The translations under genes and the position numbers were made by a program. 36,544 nucleotides of DNA from a virus. The stretch lies in the IMG/VR virus record IMGVR_UViG_3300040811_001609, positions 1 to 36,544 of that record. The stretch is one strand, 5' to 3'. The notes below the pieces were generated by a model. That model worked only from the letters and a program-made list of their open reading frames with translations, was not told the origin of the DNA and searched no databases. Below, in pieces: positions 29,203-36,544 of this stretch (its first letter is position 1; every line of letters begins with the position of its first letter).

Positions 29203-31713
29203 ATGGCTACTTTTTATACATGTGTAGATCGTTATAGTAACGATATACTATTCCGTGGTTATAAAGACGGGGAACCTATCCGGGAACGTATTCAGTATAA
29301 ACCTACTATGTACATTCCTGGTAGAGGTGACTCTCCTTATAAAACTCTTGAGGGTCGTCCTGTAGAGCCTGTTAACCCAGGTACTATGCGTGAGACTCGT
29401 AATTTTATTGATGAGTATAAAGATGTAGGCAACTTTAAGATATACGGTAATACTAACTATATTCACCAGTTTATCTCTGATGCGTTTCTTAAACGTGGCG
29501 TAGAGTTTGAACGTGATAAGATTAACGTTACTACTATCGATATCGAGGTTCAGTCTGATCAAGGCTTCCCTACTCCTGACGAAGCTAGATTTCCTATTAC
29601 TGCTATTACTGTAAAGAATAATATCGATAATAAGTTCTATGTATGGGGTCTAGGTGAATGGAATGATCATAAGTCTGAGCTTAAAAAAGAGCTCGTTGAT
29701 AGAGTAGTATACGTTCAATGCGATAAAGAAGCTGGTCTTCTTATGAAGTTCTTGAATCATTGGTCTAAGAATTATCCTGATGTATTGACTGGATGGAACT
29801 CTCGTCTCTTTGATACTACGTATATTGTTAATCGTATTGCGATGATCCTTGGCGAGGATATGAAGAAGAAGCTCTCGCCCTGGGGTATCATTAACGAGCG
29901 TAATATTGATATTGCTGGTCGTAAACACCAAGCGTTTGATGTGTACGGTATTCAGCAGCTTGACTATATGGACTGCTTTAAGAAATTTGGGTATACGTAT
30001 GGTACTCTTGAATCATATAAGTTAGATCATGTAGCATGGGTTGTACTGGGAGAACGTAAGCTCTCCTACGATGAGTATGGTTCTCTCCATGCTTTGTATC
30101 AACAGAACCATCAAAAGTTTATCGACTATAATATTCGAGATGTTGATATCGTTGATCGTCTTGAAGATAAGATGGGATTGATTACGCTAACGATGACTGT
30201 TGCGTATAAAGGTCTCGTTAACTACGCTGATGCGTTTGGTTCTGTTGGTGTATGGGATGCCCTTCTATATAATGAGTTGCGTAAAAGAGGTATTGTAGTT
30301 CCTCCTAAACGTAATATTGTTAAAGAACGTAAGATTGAAGGTGCTTACGTTAAAGATCCTCAGAACGGTGCTCATGAATGGGTGATGTCGTTTGACCTGA
30401 ACTCTCTATACCCTCATATCATTATGCAATATAATATGTCTCCTGAGACAGTTATTGATGATATGCAGTATGAAGCTAATGTAGATGATCTTCTGAAACG
30501 TACTAAGTATGATATTCCTAAAGACTATTGTATGACTGGTACTGGTCAATACTTTGATAAGACTAAAAAGGGTATTGTTCCTGAGATCATTCAAGGATTA
30601 TATGATGAACGTACTGTCTTTAAACGTAAGATGCTTGATACTCAGCAAAGAGCTCAAGATGAAGGTGAGACATATGAGACTGAACGAGAGATTGTAACTC
30701 TTAATAATCAGCAGATGGCTGTAAAGATTCTTATGAACTCTCTTTATGGCGCTCTATCTAATGAATACTTTAGATACTATGATATGCGTGTTGCTGAGTC
30801 TATTACTGTCTCTGGCCAGCTGACTATTCGTTGGGCTGAAGATACTATCAATAACTATATGAATAAGATTCTCAAGACTGAGAATGAAGACTATGTTATT
30901 GCTATTGATACTGACTCTTTGTATATCCGAATGGGTAAACTAATCGAGCAAGTTGATCCTAAAGACCCTATTAAGTTCCTTGATAAGGTTGGTCAGGAGA
31001 AACTAGAACCTTTACTTGCAAAAGCGTATGATGAACTCTATGAGTATATGAATGCGTATGAGCAGAAGATGGTTATGGCTCGTGAAGTTATTGCTGATAA
31101 AGGTATCTGGACTGGTAAGAAGCATTATGCGTTAAACGTATATAATAATGAAGGTGTTCAATATAAGGAACCTAAGTTAAAGATTATGGGTATTGAGGTT
31201 GTACGCTCTTCTACACCTCAACCTTGCCGTGATATGCTTCGTGAGACTATTAAAGTTATTATGAATCAAGATGAAGAAGCTACTCAAAAGTTTATTGAAG
31301 AGTGTCGTACTAAGTTCATGAGTCTTCCTGCTGAAGATATTGCTTTCCCTCGAGGTGTAAGTGATGCTAATAAATGGAAAGATAGAGCTTCTATCTATAA
31401 GAAGGGTACTCCTATTCATGTAAGAGGTGCTCTCCTATACAACCATCACCTAAATAAAAATGGACTAGTACAAAAGTATGAAAGCATTTTCTCTGGAGAG
31501 AAGATTAAGTTCTGCTACTTGAAGATGCCTAATTATATACAGGAAAACGTAATCGCTTTCAATAGTGTTATACCTGATGAGTTTAATATACGAGAGTTCG
31601 TTGATTATGATAAGCAGTTTGATAAAGCTTATATTGAACCTCTCAAGAATATCTTAGACGTTATTGGGTGGAGTACAGAGAAGCGAATGACCTTGGAGGA
31701 CTTTTTTGCATGA
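29203..31713 (+). CDS. 43: DNA polymerase gp43 (family B)
   Basis: An 836-residue polymerase with proofreading. Exo I is TTIDIEV (near 110-116), exo II TGWNSRLFDTTYIV, exo III YNIRDVDIVDR. Polymerase motif A is FDLNSLYPHIIM (DxxSLYP near 398), motif B KILMNSLYG (from 508), motif C AIDTDSLYI (DTDS near 569), and GKKHYAL is the KxxY-type motif. T4 gp43 is 898 residues. All catalytic acids are present, and no intein or intron is seen. Its stop overlaps the next start (ATGA). Confidence 0.98.
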   Translation: MATFYTCVDRYSNDILFRGYKDGEPIRERIQYKPTMYIPGRGDSPYKTLEGRPVEPVNPGTMRETRNFIDEYKDVGNFKIYGNTNYIHQFISDAFLKRGVEFERDKINVTTIDIEVQSDQGFPTPDEARFPITAITVKNNIDNKFYVWGLGEWNDHKSELKKELVDRVVYVQCDKEAGLLMKFLNHWSKNYPDVLTGWNSRLFDTTYIVNRIAMILGEDMKKKLSPWGIINERNIDIAGRKHQAFDVYGIQQLDYMDCFKKFGYTYGTLESYKLDHVAWVVLGERKLSYDEYGSLHALYQQNHQKFIDYNIRDVDIVDRLEDKMGLITLTMTVAYKGLVNYADAFGSVGVWDALLYNELRKRGIVVPPKRNIVKERKIEGAYVKDPQNGAHEWVMSFDLNSLYPHIIMQYNMSPETVIDDMQYEANVDDLLKRTKYDIPKDYCMTGTGQYFDKTKKGIVPEIIQGLYDERTVFKRKMLDTQQRAQDEGETYETEREIVTLNNQQMAVKILMNSLYGALSNEYFRYYDMRVAESITVSGQLTIRWAEDTINNYMNKILKTENEDYVIAIDTDSLYIRMGKLIEQVDPKDPIKFLDKVGQEKLEPLLAKAYDELYEYMNAYEQKMVMAREVIADKGIWTGKKHYALNVYNNEGVQYKEPKLKIMGIEVVRSSTPQPCRDMLRETIKVIMNQDEEATQKFIEECRTKFMSLPAEDIAFPRGVSDANKWKDRASIYKKGTPIHVRGALLYNHHLNKNGLVQKYESIFSGEKIKFCYLKMPNYIQENVIAFNSVIPDEFNIREFVDYDKQFDKAYIEPLKNILDVIGWSTEKRMTLEDFFA

Positions 31714-32138
31714 GTAACTGGGTAGACGATTTTGGCTTTGCAGCCGTAGACGAGATGCCTCAACAGCAACCACTGCAGATAGATACATCACCTATTGCAG
31801 AAGATGTTGAAGGTATTAATGATAATGTATTGCGTATTGAGAAGTCAGTAATGGCTTTTCAAACACTATTAAATCAATTAAACCAAAAGCTTGATAGTAT
31901 TATTACTACCGATGAAGAGAATGAAGAAGTAGTTAAACAGCGTAAATTTTATATGGACGCCTTAGCTGATCAAAAAGTAAAAGCTATGGCTGATATTCTT
32001 GGACCGCTTCTTTCAAGTTTATATCGAACACAAAATCAAGCTTATATTCACTGGCCGAATAGAGGACCTGTTATACAAGAACAAATGGATAAGATGAAAG
32101 CAATTCTTGACGGTTCAGCATTCGAAGGAGAAAGTTAA
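31710..32138 (+). CDS. Conserved protein of unknown function coupled to gp43
   Basis: A 142-residue protein, from the ATG overlapping the gp43 stop; an in-frame ATG at 31668 within gp43 is rejected. It starts MSNWVDDFGFAAVDE. The middle is a coiled-coil-like helix (VLRIEKSVMAFQTLLNQLNQKL), and the C-terminal part has YIHWPNRGPVIQEQMDKMKA. Similar genes sit between 43 and uvsX in other marine T4-like phages (from memory). A replication-associated role is inferred only from place. Confidence 0.72.
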   Translation: MSNWVDDFGFAAVDEMPQQQPLQIDTSPIAEDVEGINDNVLRIEKSVMAFQTLLNQLNQKLDSIITTDEENEEVVKQRKFYMDALADQKVKAMADILGPLLSSLYRTQNQAYIHWPNRGPVIQEQMDKMKAILDGSAFEGES

Positions 32139-32302
32139 TGAAAAACTGGATTATTAAACGACTAGGTGAACGCACTACTTTGGATGGTGCTGTATTAGTA
32201 GGTGCTGGTGTAGCATTTTTAATCTTTAAACCTATTGCATCTCTTGTAGCATATGGTGCGATTGCTTATGGTGCATGGACTATTTGGAAAAAAGAAGCTT
32301 GA
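32138..32302 (+). CDS. Small membrane protein of unknown function
   Basis: A 54-residue protein: short basic head (MKNWIIKRLGERT), two hydrophobic stretches (AVLVGAGVAFLIF and ASLVAYGAIAYGAW), and a tail WKKEA. A two-segment membrane hairpin is predicted. It starts on the last base of the preceding stop, with GGAG upstream. Its stop overlaps the -35 of the uvsX promoter. Small membrane proteins like this occur at this place in related marine phages (from memory). Confidence 0.75.
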   Translation: MKNWIIKRLGERTTLDGAVLVGAGVAFLIFKPIASLVAYGAIAYGAWTIWKKEA

Positions 32303-32327
32303 CTTCTGGATTAATTCCATCTATAAT
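32299..32327 (+). promoter_or_regulatory. Sigma70-like promoter of uvsX
   Basis: -35 TTGACT at 32299-32304 and -10 TATAAT at 32322-32327, spacer 17 bp, in the gap before uvsX. Confidence 0.88.
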
Positions 32328-32356
32328 ATAATTATATTTTAAACTATGAGGTGATT

Positions 32357-33448
32357 ATGTCCGACTTTTTCCGTACTATGGTTAAAGACCTGAATGATGA
32401 AAATACTAGTATTGCTGAAGACGGGCTTAATAGCTCTGAGTTTTCTGGTACTGTAGATACTGGTTGTTATATTTTAAATGCCGCTCTTAGCGGTTCTTTG
32501 TATGGCGGTGTTCCTAATAATAAGATTACTGCTTTTGCTGGCGAGTCAGCTACTGGTAAAACGTTCTTTGTTATGGGTGTTGTTAAGCAGTTTCTTAATG
32601 ATAATCCTGATGCTGCTGTATTCTATTTTGATACCGAAGCTGCTGTTACTAAAGAGATGATGAAGTCTCGAGGTATAGATACTAATCGAGTTATTATTTC
32701 TGAGCCTGAAACTATTCAGAAGTTCCGTCATACTGCATTGCAGATTATTGATAACTACTCTAAGACTCCAGAGAAGCAACGTCCTCCTATGATGATGGTT
32801 CTCGATTCTCTTGGTCAGCTGTCTACTACTAAAGAAGTAGAAGATACTGCTTCAGGCTCTGAGACACGTGATATGACTAAAGCTGCTGTATTGAAGGCTA
32901 CGTTCCGTGTACTTAATCTTAAACTTGCTAAAGTAAATGTACCGTTGCTAGTAACTAATCACGTTTATGATGTTGTTGGTTCTTATATTCCTATGAAAGA
33001 GATGTCTGGCGGTTCTGGTCTTAAGTATACTGCTTCTCAGATTGTATTCTTAGGTAAGAAGAAAGAGAAAGACGGTCAAGAAGTAATCGGTAATATCATT
33101 AAAGTTAATATGATGAAGTCTCGATTTACTAAAGAGAATAAAAAGATTGAAGTACTTCTTACATATGATAAAGGTCTTGATCGCTACTATGGTCTCTTGC
33201 AATTAGCTGAGAAGTATAATATTATTAAGAAGGTATCCACTCGATACGAGCTACCTGATGGTTCTAAAGTATTTGGTAAAGCTATTAATAAGAATCCAGA
33301 GAAATATTTTACAGAAGATATTATGGCTCAACTAGAAGAAGCTGCTAAGAAAGAGTTTATGTATGGCGCTGGTAATGAGTCAGAAACTGAAGGCTATGAT
33401 TTGAGTGAGTATGAAGATGAACCTATTCTTTCCAACAACAGTGATTGA
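32357..33448 (+). CDS. uvsX: Recombinase UvsX (RecA-like)
   Basis: A 363-residue RecA-family strand-exchange protein. Walker A is GESATGKT (62-69), Walker B MMMVLDSLGQL, and MSGGSGLKYTASQIVFLG matches the conserved T4 UvsX core. The start ATG follows GAGG; a GTG 6 nt upstream is possible but lies in the ribosome site. Length is close to T4 UvsX (391), with a shorter, acidic C-terminal tail. Partners UvsY, UvsW and 46/47 are all in this window. Confidence 0.96.
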   Translation: MSDFFRTMVKDLNDENTSIAEDGLNSSEFSGTVDTGCYILNAALSGSLYGGVPNNKITAFAGESATGKTFFVMGVVKQFLNDNPDAAVFYFDTEAAVTKEMMKSRGIDTNRVIISEPETIQKFRHTALQIIDNYSKTPEKQRPPMMMVLDSLGQLSTTKEVEDTASGSETRDMTKAAVLKATFRVLNLKLAKVNVPLLVTNHVYDVVGSYIPMKEMSGGSGLKYTASQIVFLGKKKEKDGQEVIGNIIKVNMMKSRFTKENKKIEVLLTYDKGLDRYYGLLQLAEKYNIIKKVSTRYELPDGSKVFGKAINKNPEKYFTEDIMAQLEEAAKKEFMYGAGNESETEGYDLSEYEDEPILSNNSD

Positions 33449-34073
33449 TAATGTTTTTGAAGCACCTGCTAGTATCAGAGAGTTTGCTTTAAAACAAGAA
33501 TATCAAACTGATCCGAATGGAATGTACCCAGGTAAAAGAACAGAAATGTTAAATACATTATTACCTGAAGTACATCATACTATTACTACAGCTGTGCTAT
33601 CTTTGTTCTATGATCTACAAAACACTAAGATAGATTTAAACGCAAGAAGTTATTTTCAATTGATTGACTCTACATACGGCGACGGCTTTGTACATCAAGA
33701 TGAAACAGTTGTATCAAGCATTATCTATTTAAATAACGATCTTCCTAGCGGTTTTGGTACGTCTGTTTATGATAAAGCTACCCAAGCTGTTGATCCAAGT
33801 TATATTAAAAAAAGAGTGGATAAATGGAAAACTGAAACTATAGATAATGAACACTCTTATAATAGAGAAAAAAATAATTCTCAATATAAAGAATCTATAA
33901 GAGTAGAAAATAAGTATAATAGAATGATTTCATTTGACGGTCACTTATCTCATAAAGGTAATGGTATTGAAGGTAATTATCCACCAAGATTAACTATAGT
34001 TCATCTTATTGATAGAGTGTATGTATCAGAAAGCCCGGTACAGAGAATGCATAGATTAGCAGCGCGATTGTAA
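33417..34073 (+). CDS. Putative 2OG-Fe(II) oxygenase (DUF6445-like)
   Basis: A 218-residue protein from MNLFFPTTVIDNVF; in-frame GTG (33405) or ATG (33411) would add 2-4 residues. It overlaps uvsX by 32 nt. Candidate iron ligands are H93 and D95 in GFVHQDETVV and H176 or H179 in FDGHLSHKG, with R191 in PPRLTIVHLID. The layout fits the DUF6445-type oxygenases. Arg codons are almost all AGA, with no CGT, a sharp contrast with uvsX before it and gp41 after it. This supports recent acquisition. Confidence 0.7.
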   Translation: MNLFFPTTVIDNVFEAPASIREFALKQEYQTDPNGMYPGKRTEMLNTLLPEVHHTITTAVLSLFYDLQNTKIDLNARSYFQLIDSTYGDGFVHQDETVVSSIIYLNNDLPSGFGTSVYDKATQAVDPSYIKKRVDKWKTETIDNEHSYNREKNNSQYKESIRVENKYNRMISFDGHLSHKGNGIEGNYPPRLTIVHLIDRVYVSESPVQRMHRLAARL

Positions 34074-34076
34074 GGA

Positions 34077-34085
34077 TATATTATG
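34077..34085 (+). promoter_or_regulatory. AT-rich start-codon motif, possible RegA operator
   Basis: TATATTATG with its ATG as the start of the gene before gp41, identical to the motif at genes 45 and 44. Confidence 0.45.
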
Positions 34086-34415
34086 GAAAATGATGTAACA
34101 GATATCTATGAAATAGCTTTCGACGAAGCTAATCATAATACTGCTCCTATTAGAATCTTAAAAGGTAAGTTTAAAGATTTTGTATATAAGTATGGTACTA
34201 TTCAAGTAGGCAACTTCGATGAAGAAGATGAAAACGTACCTCTTAAATATGATTATGAATTACTTGAAGCACCTGAGAGCTATGACGTAGAAGATGAAGA
34301 AACTGAACAACAAGAATTTGAACAGTTGATCGGTGACGTACTTTATGATATAATTGTGAATTCAGATACAGTAAAAGAAGCAACAGATGGCAATAGAAAC
34401 AACGATACTGAGTAG
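34083..34415 (+). CDS. Conserved T4-like protein of unknown function before gp41
   Basis: A 110-residue acidic protein: IYEIAFDEANHNTAPIRILK, KGKFKDFVYKYGTIQVGN, then LKYDYELLEAPESYDVEDEE and EFEQLIGDVLYDIIV. The pattern, a beta-rich front and a helix at the end, recurs in proteins placed between uvsX and gp41 in cyanophage-type genomes (from memory). It overlaps gp41 by 29 nt. A replication accessory role is inferred from position only. Confidence 0.7.
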   Translation: MENDVTDIYEIAFDEANHNTAPIRILKGKFKDFVYKYGTIQVGNFDEEDENVPLKYDYELLEAPESYDVEDEETEQQEFEQLIGDVLYDIIVNSDTVKEATDGNRNNDTE

Positions 34416-35784
34416 TATTGTAAAAGATGAGCAATATGCTCGTAAAGTTATTCCTTTTCTTAAGGAAGAATATTTTCAAAATGTAGCTGAACGAATTGTA
34501 CTCAAGAAGATTAACGAGTATATGGATAGCTATAACAAAGCTCCTACATCAGATACTCTACTAATCGAACTTGGTAACGATACTTCGTTAGTAGAGTCTG
34601 ATTATACTACTAGTATTACGCTAGTAAAAACTTTCTCTGAATATAGTGAAGATCATGATAGAGACTGGCTTGTAGATAAGACTGAGCAGTTCTGTCAAGA
34701 GAAAGCCGTTTATAATGCTATTATGGAATCTATCCATATTATCGATGGTAAAGCTGTAAATAAAGCTAAAGACGCTATTCCGTCTATTCTGTCAGACGCT
34801 CTTAGTGTAGCGTTTGATAATAATATTGGTCACGACTTTCTAGAAGACTGGATGACTCGTTATGATTTCTATCATACTGTAGAAGAGAAAGTACCTTTCG
34901 ATATCGACTACCTGAATAAGATTACTAAAGGTGGTGTATCACGTAAGTCGTTGAATATTATTCTTGCTGGTACTGGTGTTGGTAAGTCTCTTGCGATGTG
35001 TCATTTCGCTGCTAATAATCTGATGGAAGGTAAGAACGTACTCTATATTACTATGGAGATGGCTGAAGAGAAGATTGCTGAGCGTATCGATGCTAATCTC
35101 TTAAACGTTACTATGGATGAACTAGAGACTCTACCTAAGATGATGTACGATAAGAAGATTGCAAAGCTTCGTGAACGTACTACTGGTAAGCTTATTGTAA
35201 AAGAGTTTCCTACTGCATCAGCTCATGCTGGCCACTTTAGACATCTAGTTAATGAATTAAAGATTAAAAAAGGCTTTGAACCTGATATTATCTATATTGA
35301 CTATCTAAATATCTGTGCCTCATCTCGTATGAAAGGTGTAGGTGGATCTGTTAATACATATAGTTATATTAAATCTATTGCTGAAGAATTAAGAGGACTA
35401 GCAGTTGAAAAAGACGTACCGATCTTCTCTGCAACGCAGACGACGCGCTCTGGCTATACTAACTCGGATGTTGGGCTTGAAGATACGTCCGAGTCTTTTG
35501 GACTACCCGCTACCGCGGACTTAATGTTTGCTATTATCAGTACTGAAGAGTTAGAAGCTCTTAATCAAGTAATGGTAAAGCAGCTTAAGAATCGTTATAA
35601 TGATCCTACTCAGAATAAACGCTTTGTTGTAGGTATTGATAGAGCTCGTATGCGACTATATGATGCTGAAGAATCTGCTCAACATGATGTTATGGACGGT
35701 CCTGCTGTTACTGCAGACGTACCTGTCTTTGATAAAGGTATAAATAAGTTTGAACAGAAAGACTTTAAAGCGTTATTCACATGA
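34387..35784 (+). CDS. 41: Replicative DNA helicase gp41 (DnaB-like)
   Basis: A 465-residue hexameric helicase. The N-terminal domain begins ETTILSSIVKDEQYARKVIPF. Walker A is AGTGVGKS (near 194), followed by VLYITMEMAEEKIAERID (DnaB H1a-type), Walker B IIYIDYLNICASSR, and SATQTTRSGY. Length is close to T4 gp41 (475). It unwinds the fork ahead of gp43 and recruits primase gp61, which is not in this window. The stop overlaps the next start by 4 nt. Confidence 0.97.
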   Translation: MAIETTILSSIVKDEQYARKVIPFLKEEYFQNVAERIVLKKINEYMDSYNKAPTSDTLLIELGNDTSLVESDYTTSITLVKTFSEYSEDHDRDWLVDKTEQFCQEKAVYNAIMESIHIIDGKAVNKAKDAIPSILSDALSVAFDNNIGHDFLEDWMTRYDFYHTVEEKVPFDIDYLNKITKGGVSRKSLNIILAGTGVGKSLAMCHFAANNLMEGKNVLYITMEMAEEKIAERIDANLLNVTMDELETLPKMMYDKKIAKLRERTTGKLIVKEFPTASAHAGHFRHLVNELKIKKGFEPDIIYIDYLNICASSRMKGVGGSVNTYSYIKSIAEELRGLAVEKDVPIFSATQTTRSGYTNSDVGLEDTSESFGLPATADLMFAIISTEELEALNQVMVKQLKNRYNDPTQNKRFVVGIDRARMRLYDAEESAQHDVMDGPAVTADVPVFDKGINKFEQKDFKALFT

Positions 35785-35996
35785 GTCAATTGCATGGCGG
35801 TAAAGGAAGTAAGATGAGACCAGTATCTGATCGTAATAAATTTAATGATAACTGGGATAGAATCTTCGGTAAGAAAGAACCTATCGTAGATGAAGATGGT
35901 ACCGTACACGATAAGTGCGGTACCCCTGACTGCTGTAGTAAATGCGCCGCCGCTGGTGAACATTTACATAAAGAAATAAAAGTTCCAGAAAAGTAA
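35781..35996 (+). CDS. Small conserved phage protein with Cys cluster
   Basis: A 71-residue protein beginning MSQLHGGKGSKMRPVSD, then FNDNWDRIFGKKEP. The GGKGS-R-P...N-x-D-x-IFGK pattern is shared by small proteins in many phages, but the role is unknown. The C-terminal half has CGTPDCCSKC followed by GEHLH, which could bind zinc. It is translationally coupled to gp41 (ATGA). Confidence 0.75.
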   Translation: MSQLHGGKGSKMRPVSDRNKFNDNWDRIFGKKEPIVDEDGTVHDKCGTPDCCSKCAAAGEHLHKEIKVPEK

Positions 35997-36005
35997 AAAA
36001 AGTAG

Positions 36006-36034
36006 TTGCATGTTATCTCGTTATTTGCTATAAT
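36006..36034 (+). promoter_or_regulatory. Sigma70-like promoter
   Basis: -35 TTGCAT at 36006-36011 and -10 TATAAT at 36029-36034, spacer 17 bp, preceded by AG. It reads into the gene at 36061. Confidence 0.82.
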
Positions 36035-36060
36035 TAATATAAGAAATGAGGAGATATACA

Positions 36061-36360
36061 ATGACAAAGTTCAATAAATCAGATTTTTCTTACCATGGCG
36101 GATATCTAATGTATCGCGGAGATTACGCAAACCGCCCAGTATACGAAGCTGGTAAAAACGTTCATCCTTCAAACGTTGGTCGCGGTATTGATCTCTTTAT
36201 TGCTCGCTTTAAGTATCGTGGTAGTCCTATTAAAATGGGAGCTTTTAAAAAGTTTCTCATTAATAACTTTACAGTAGAAGAGTATGTTGAAGCTCGTAGT
36301 AAAGACGGTCTAGACAGTTCACCGCTACGTATCTTAGAAAGCAAAGGATTCACAGTATGA
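36061..36360 (+). CDS. Conserved phage protein of unknown function
   Basis: A 99-residue protein from the ATG after GAGGAG; an upstream ATG at 36046 overlaps that site and is rejected. It is basic and aromatic-rich: YHGGYLMYRGDYANRPVYEA, then GRGIDLFIARFKYRG and FKKFLINNFTVEEYVEA. No catalytic motif is recognised. It has its own promoter, which suggests early expression. Confidence 0.75.
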   Translation: MTKFNKSDFSYHGGYLMYRGDYANRPVYEAGKNVHPSNVGRGIDLFIARFKYRGSPIKMGAFKKFLINNFTVEEYVEARSKDGLDSSPLRILESKGFTV

Positions 36361-36461
36361 TAGAAGTATCAGTAATTGAAATAGAATATGATGGAATGGA
36401 AGCTCCTCAAGGGTTTTCTGATCCTATAACTGATCTGGATTACGAATCAGAACAACCATAA
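36357..36461 (+). CDS. Very small acidic protein
   Basis: A 34-residue ORF, MIEVSVIEIEYDGME and so on, ending in DLDYESEQP. It starts in ATGA overlap with the previous stop, the usual coupling in this genome. It has 11 acidic residues and no basic ones. Function is unknown. Confidence 0.55.
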   Translation: MIEVSVIEIEYDGMEAPQGFSDPITDLDYESEQP

Positions 36462-36478
36462 AAAGTTGCAATAAGTAG

Positions 36479-36507
36479 TTGCACTCTTGGTAAATAGGCA
36501 TTATATT
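36479..36507 (+). promoter_or_regulatory. Sigma70-like promoter
   Basis: -35 TTGCAC at 36479-36484 and -10 TATATT at 36502-36507, spacer 17 bp, preceded by AG. It reads into the gene cut by the window end. Confidence 0.75.
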
Positions 36508-36532
36508 ATAGATATGAATGAGGAGATACATC

Positions 36533-36544
36533 ATGTTTAAAGTA
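36533..36544 (+). CDS. Start of a gene cut by the window end
   Basis: ATG TTT AAA GTA, preceded by GAGGAG at a good distance and by a promoter. Only four codons are visible. Confidence 0.6.

Noticed and set aside
35739-35746. TATAAATA near the end of gp41
   Set aside because: It is coding, and the small gene after it already follows by translational coupling; no late role is suggested.
1-36544. Loss of GATC sites as a sign of restriction avoidance
   Set aside because: GATC is plainly present at many places in the window, so no avoidance can be claimed by eye.
1-36544. tRNA genes, CRISPR arrays, introns, inteins or homing endonucleases
   Set aside because: No cloverleaf, regular repeat-spacer array, split core gene or LAGLIDADG/GIY-YIG/HNH motif was noticed; gp43, uvsX and gp41 are unbroken.

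Overview
The window is part of a lytic, T4-superfamily (contractile-tailed) bacteriophage genome. Every supported gene reads left to right and the DNA is AT-rich. The gene order, with tail fibres, prohead protease (gp21), scaffold (gp22), capsid (gp23), UvsY, UvsW, gp55, gp47, gp46, gp45, gp44, gp62, RegA, gp43, UvsX and gp41, matches the conserved T4 core. Extra genes such as Hsp20, peptide deformylase, MazG and Sm-like proteins are typical of marine T4-like phages (cyanophages, pelagiphages and relatives). The host cannot be named from the sequence. No tRNA, CRISPR array, insertion sequence or homing endonuclease was seen.

Region by region. Bases 1-5028 hold three tail-fibre or virion surface proteins: a collagen-like one cut by the window start, a short one, and a long one ending in an S74-type chaperone domain. 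Bases 5050-9143 hold the head morphogenesis block, driven by T4-type late promoters (TATAAATA) and closed by a strong intrinsic terminator. Bases 9238-15442 hold a tail protein, the recombination genes uvsY, uvsW, 47 and 46, and the late sigma factor gp55. Bases 15445-16625 hold a putative 2-oxoglutarate (2OG) oxygenase and a peptide deformylase. Bases 16670-22782 hold a 7-deazaguanine DNA-modification cluster. Bases 22793-24006 hold a MazG-like enzyme and a glycosyltransferase. Bases 24023-36544 hold the replication module (gp45, gp44, gp62, RegA, gp43, UvsX, gp41) interrupted by oxygenase genes, an hsp20/DUF1127 stress island and small unknown genes.

The most notable system is the deazaguanine cluster: queE, queD, folE, a DpdA-type transglycosylase, a DpdN-type formyltransferase, a DUF3310 gene, queF, queC and a YhhQ-type transporter. 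Together these could take GTP (FolE, QueD, QueE, QueC) to preQ0, reduce it to preQ1 (QueF), exchange it for guanine in DNA (DpdA) and formylate it (DpdN). The predicted genomic base is 7-(formylamino)methyl-7-deazaguanine. A strong candidate preQ1-I riboswitch lies between queF and queC and would sense the pathway intermediate. Three enzymes have unusual metal-site regions: QueC lacks the zinc-binding cysteines, QueD lacks two canonical zinc histidines, and QueE has a 38-residue spacer inside its radical-SAM cysteine motif.

Regulation visible in the sequence includes seven sigma70-like promoters with an exact 17-bp spacer (several with the uncommon -35 TTGCAC), late promoters, and an identical 9-mer TATATTATG overlapping the start codons of four genes, two of which (45 and 44) have homologues repressed by RegA in T4. 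Four putative 2OG oxygenases scattered in the core share AGA-rich arginine codon use unlike the core replication genes, suggesting separate acquisition.
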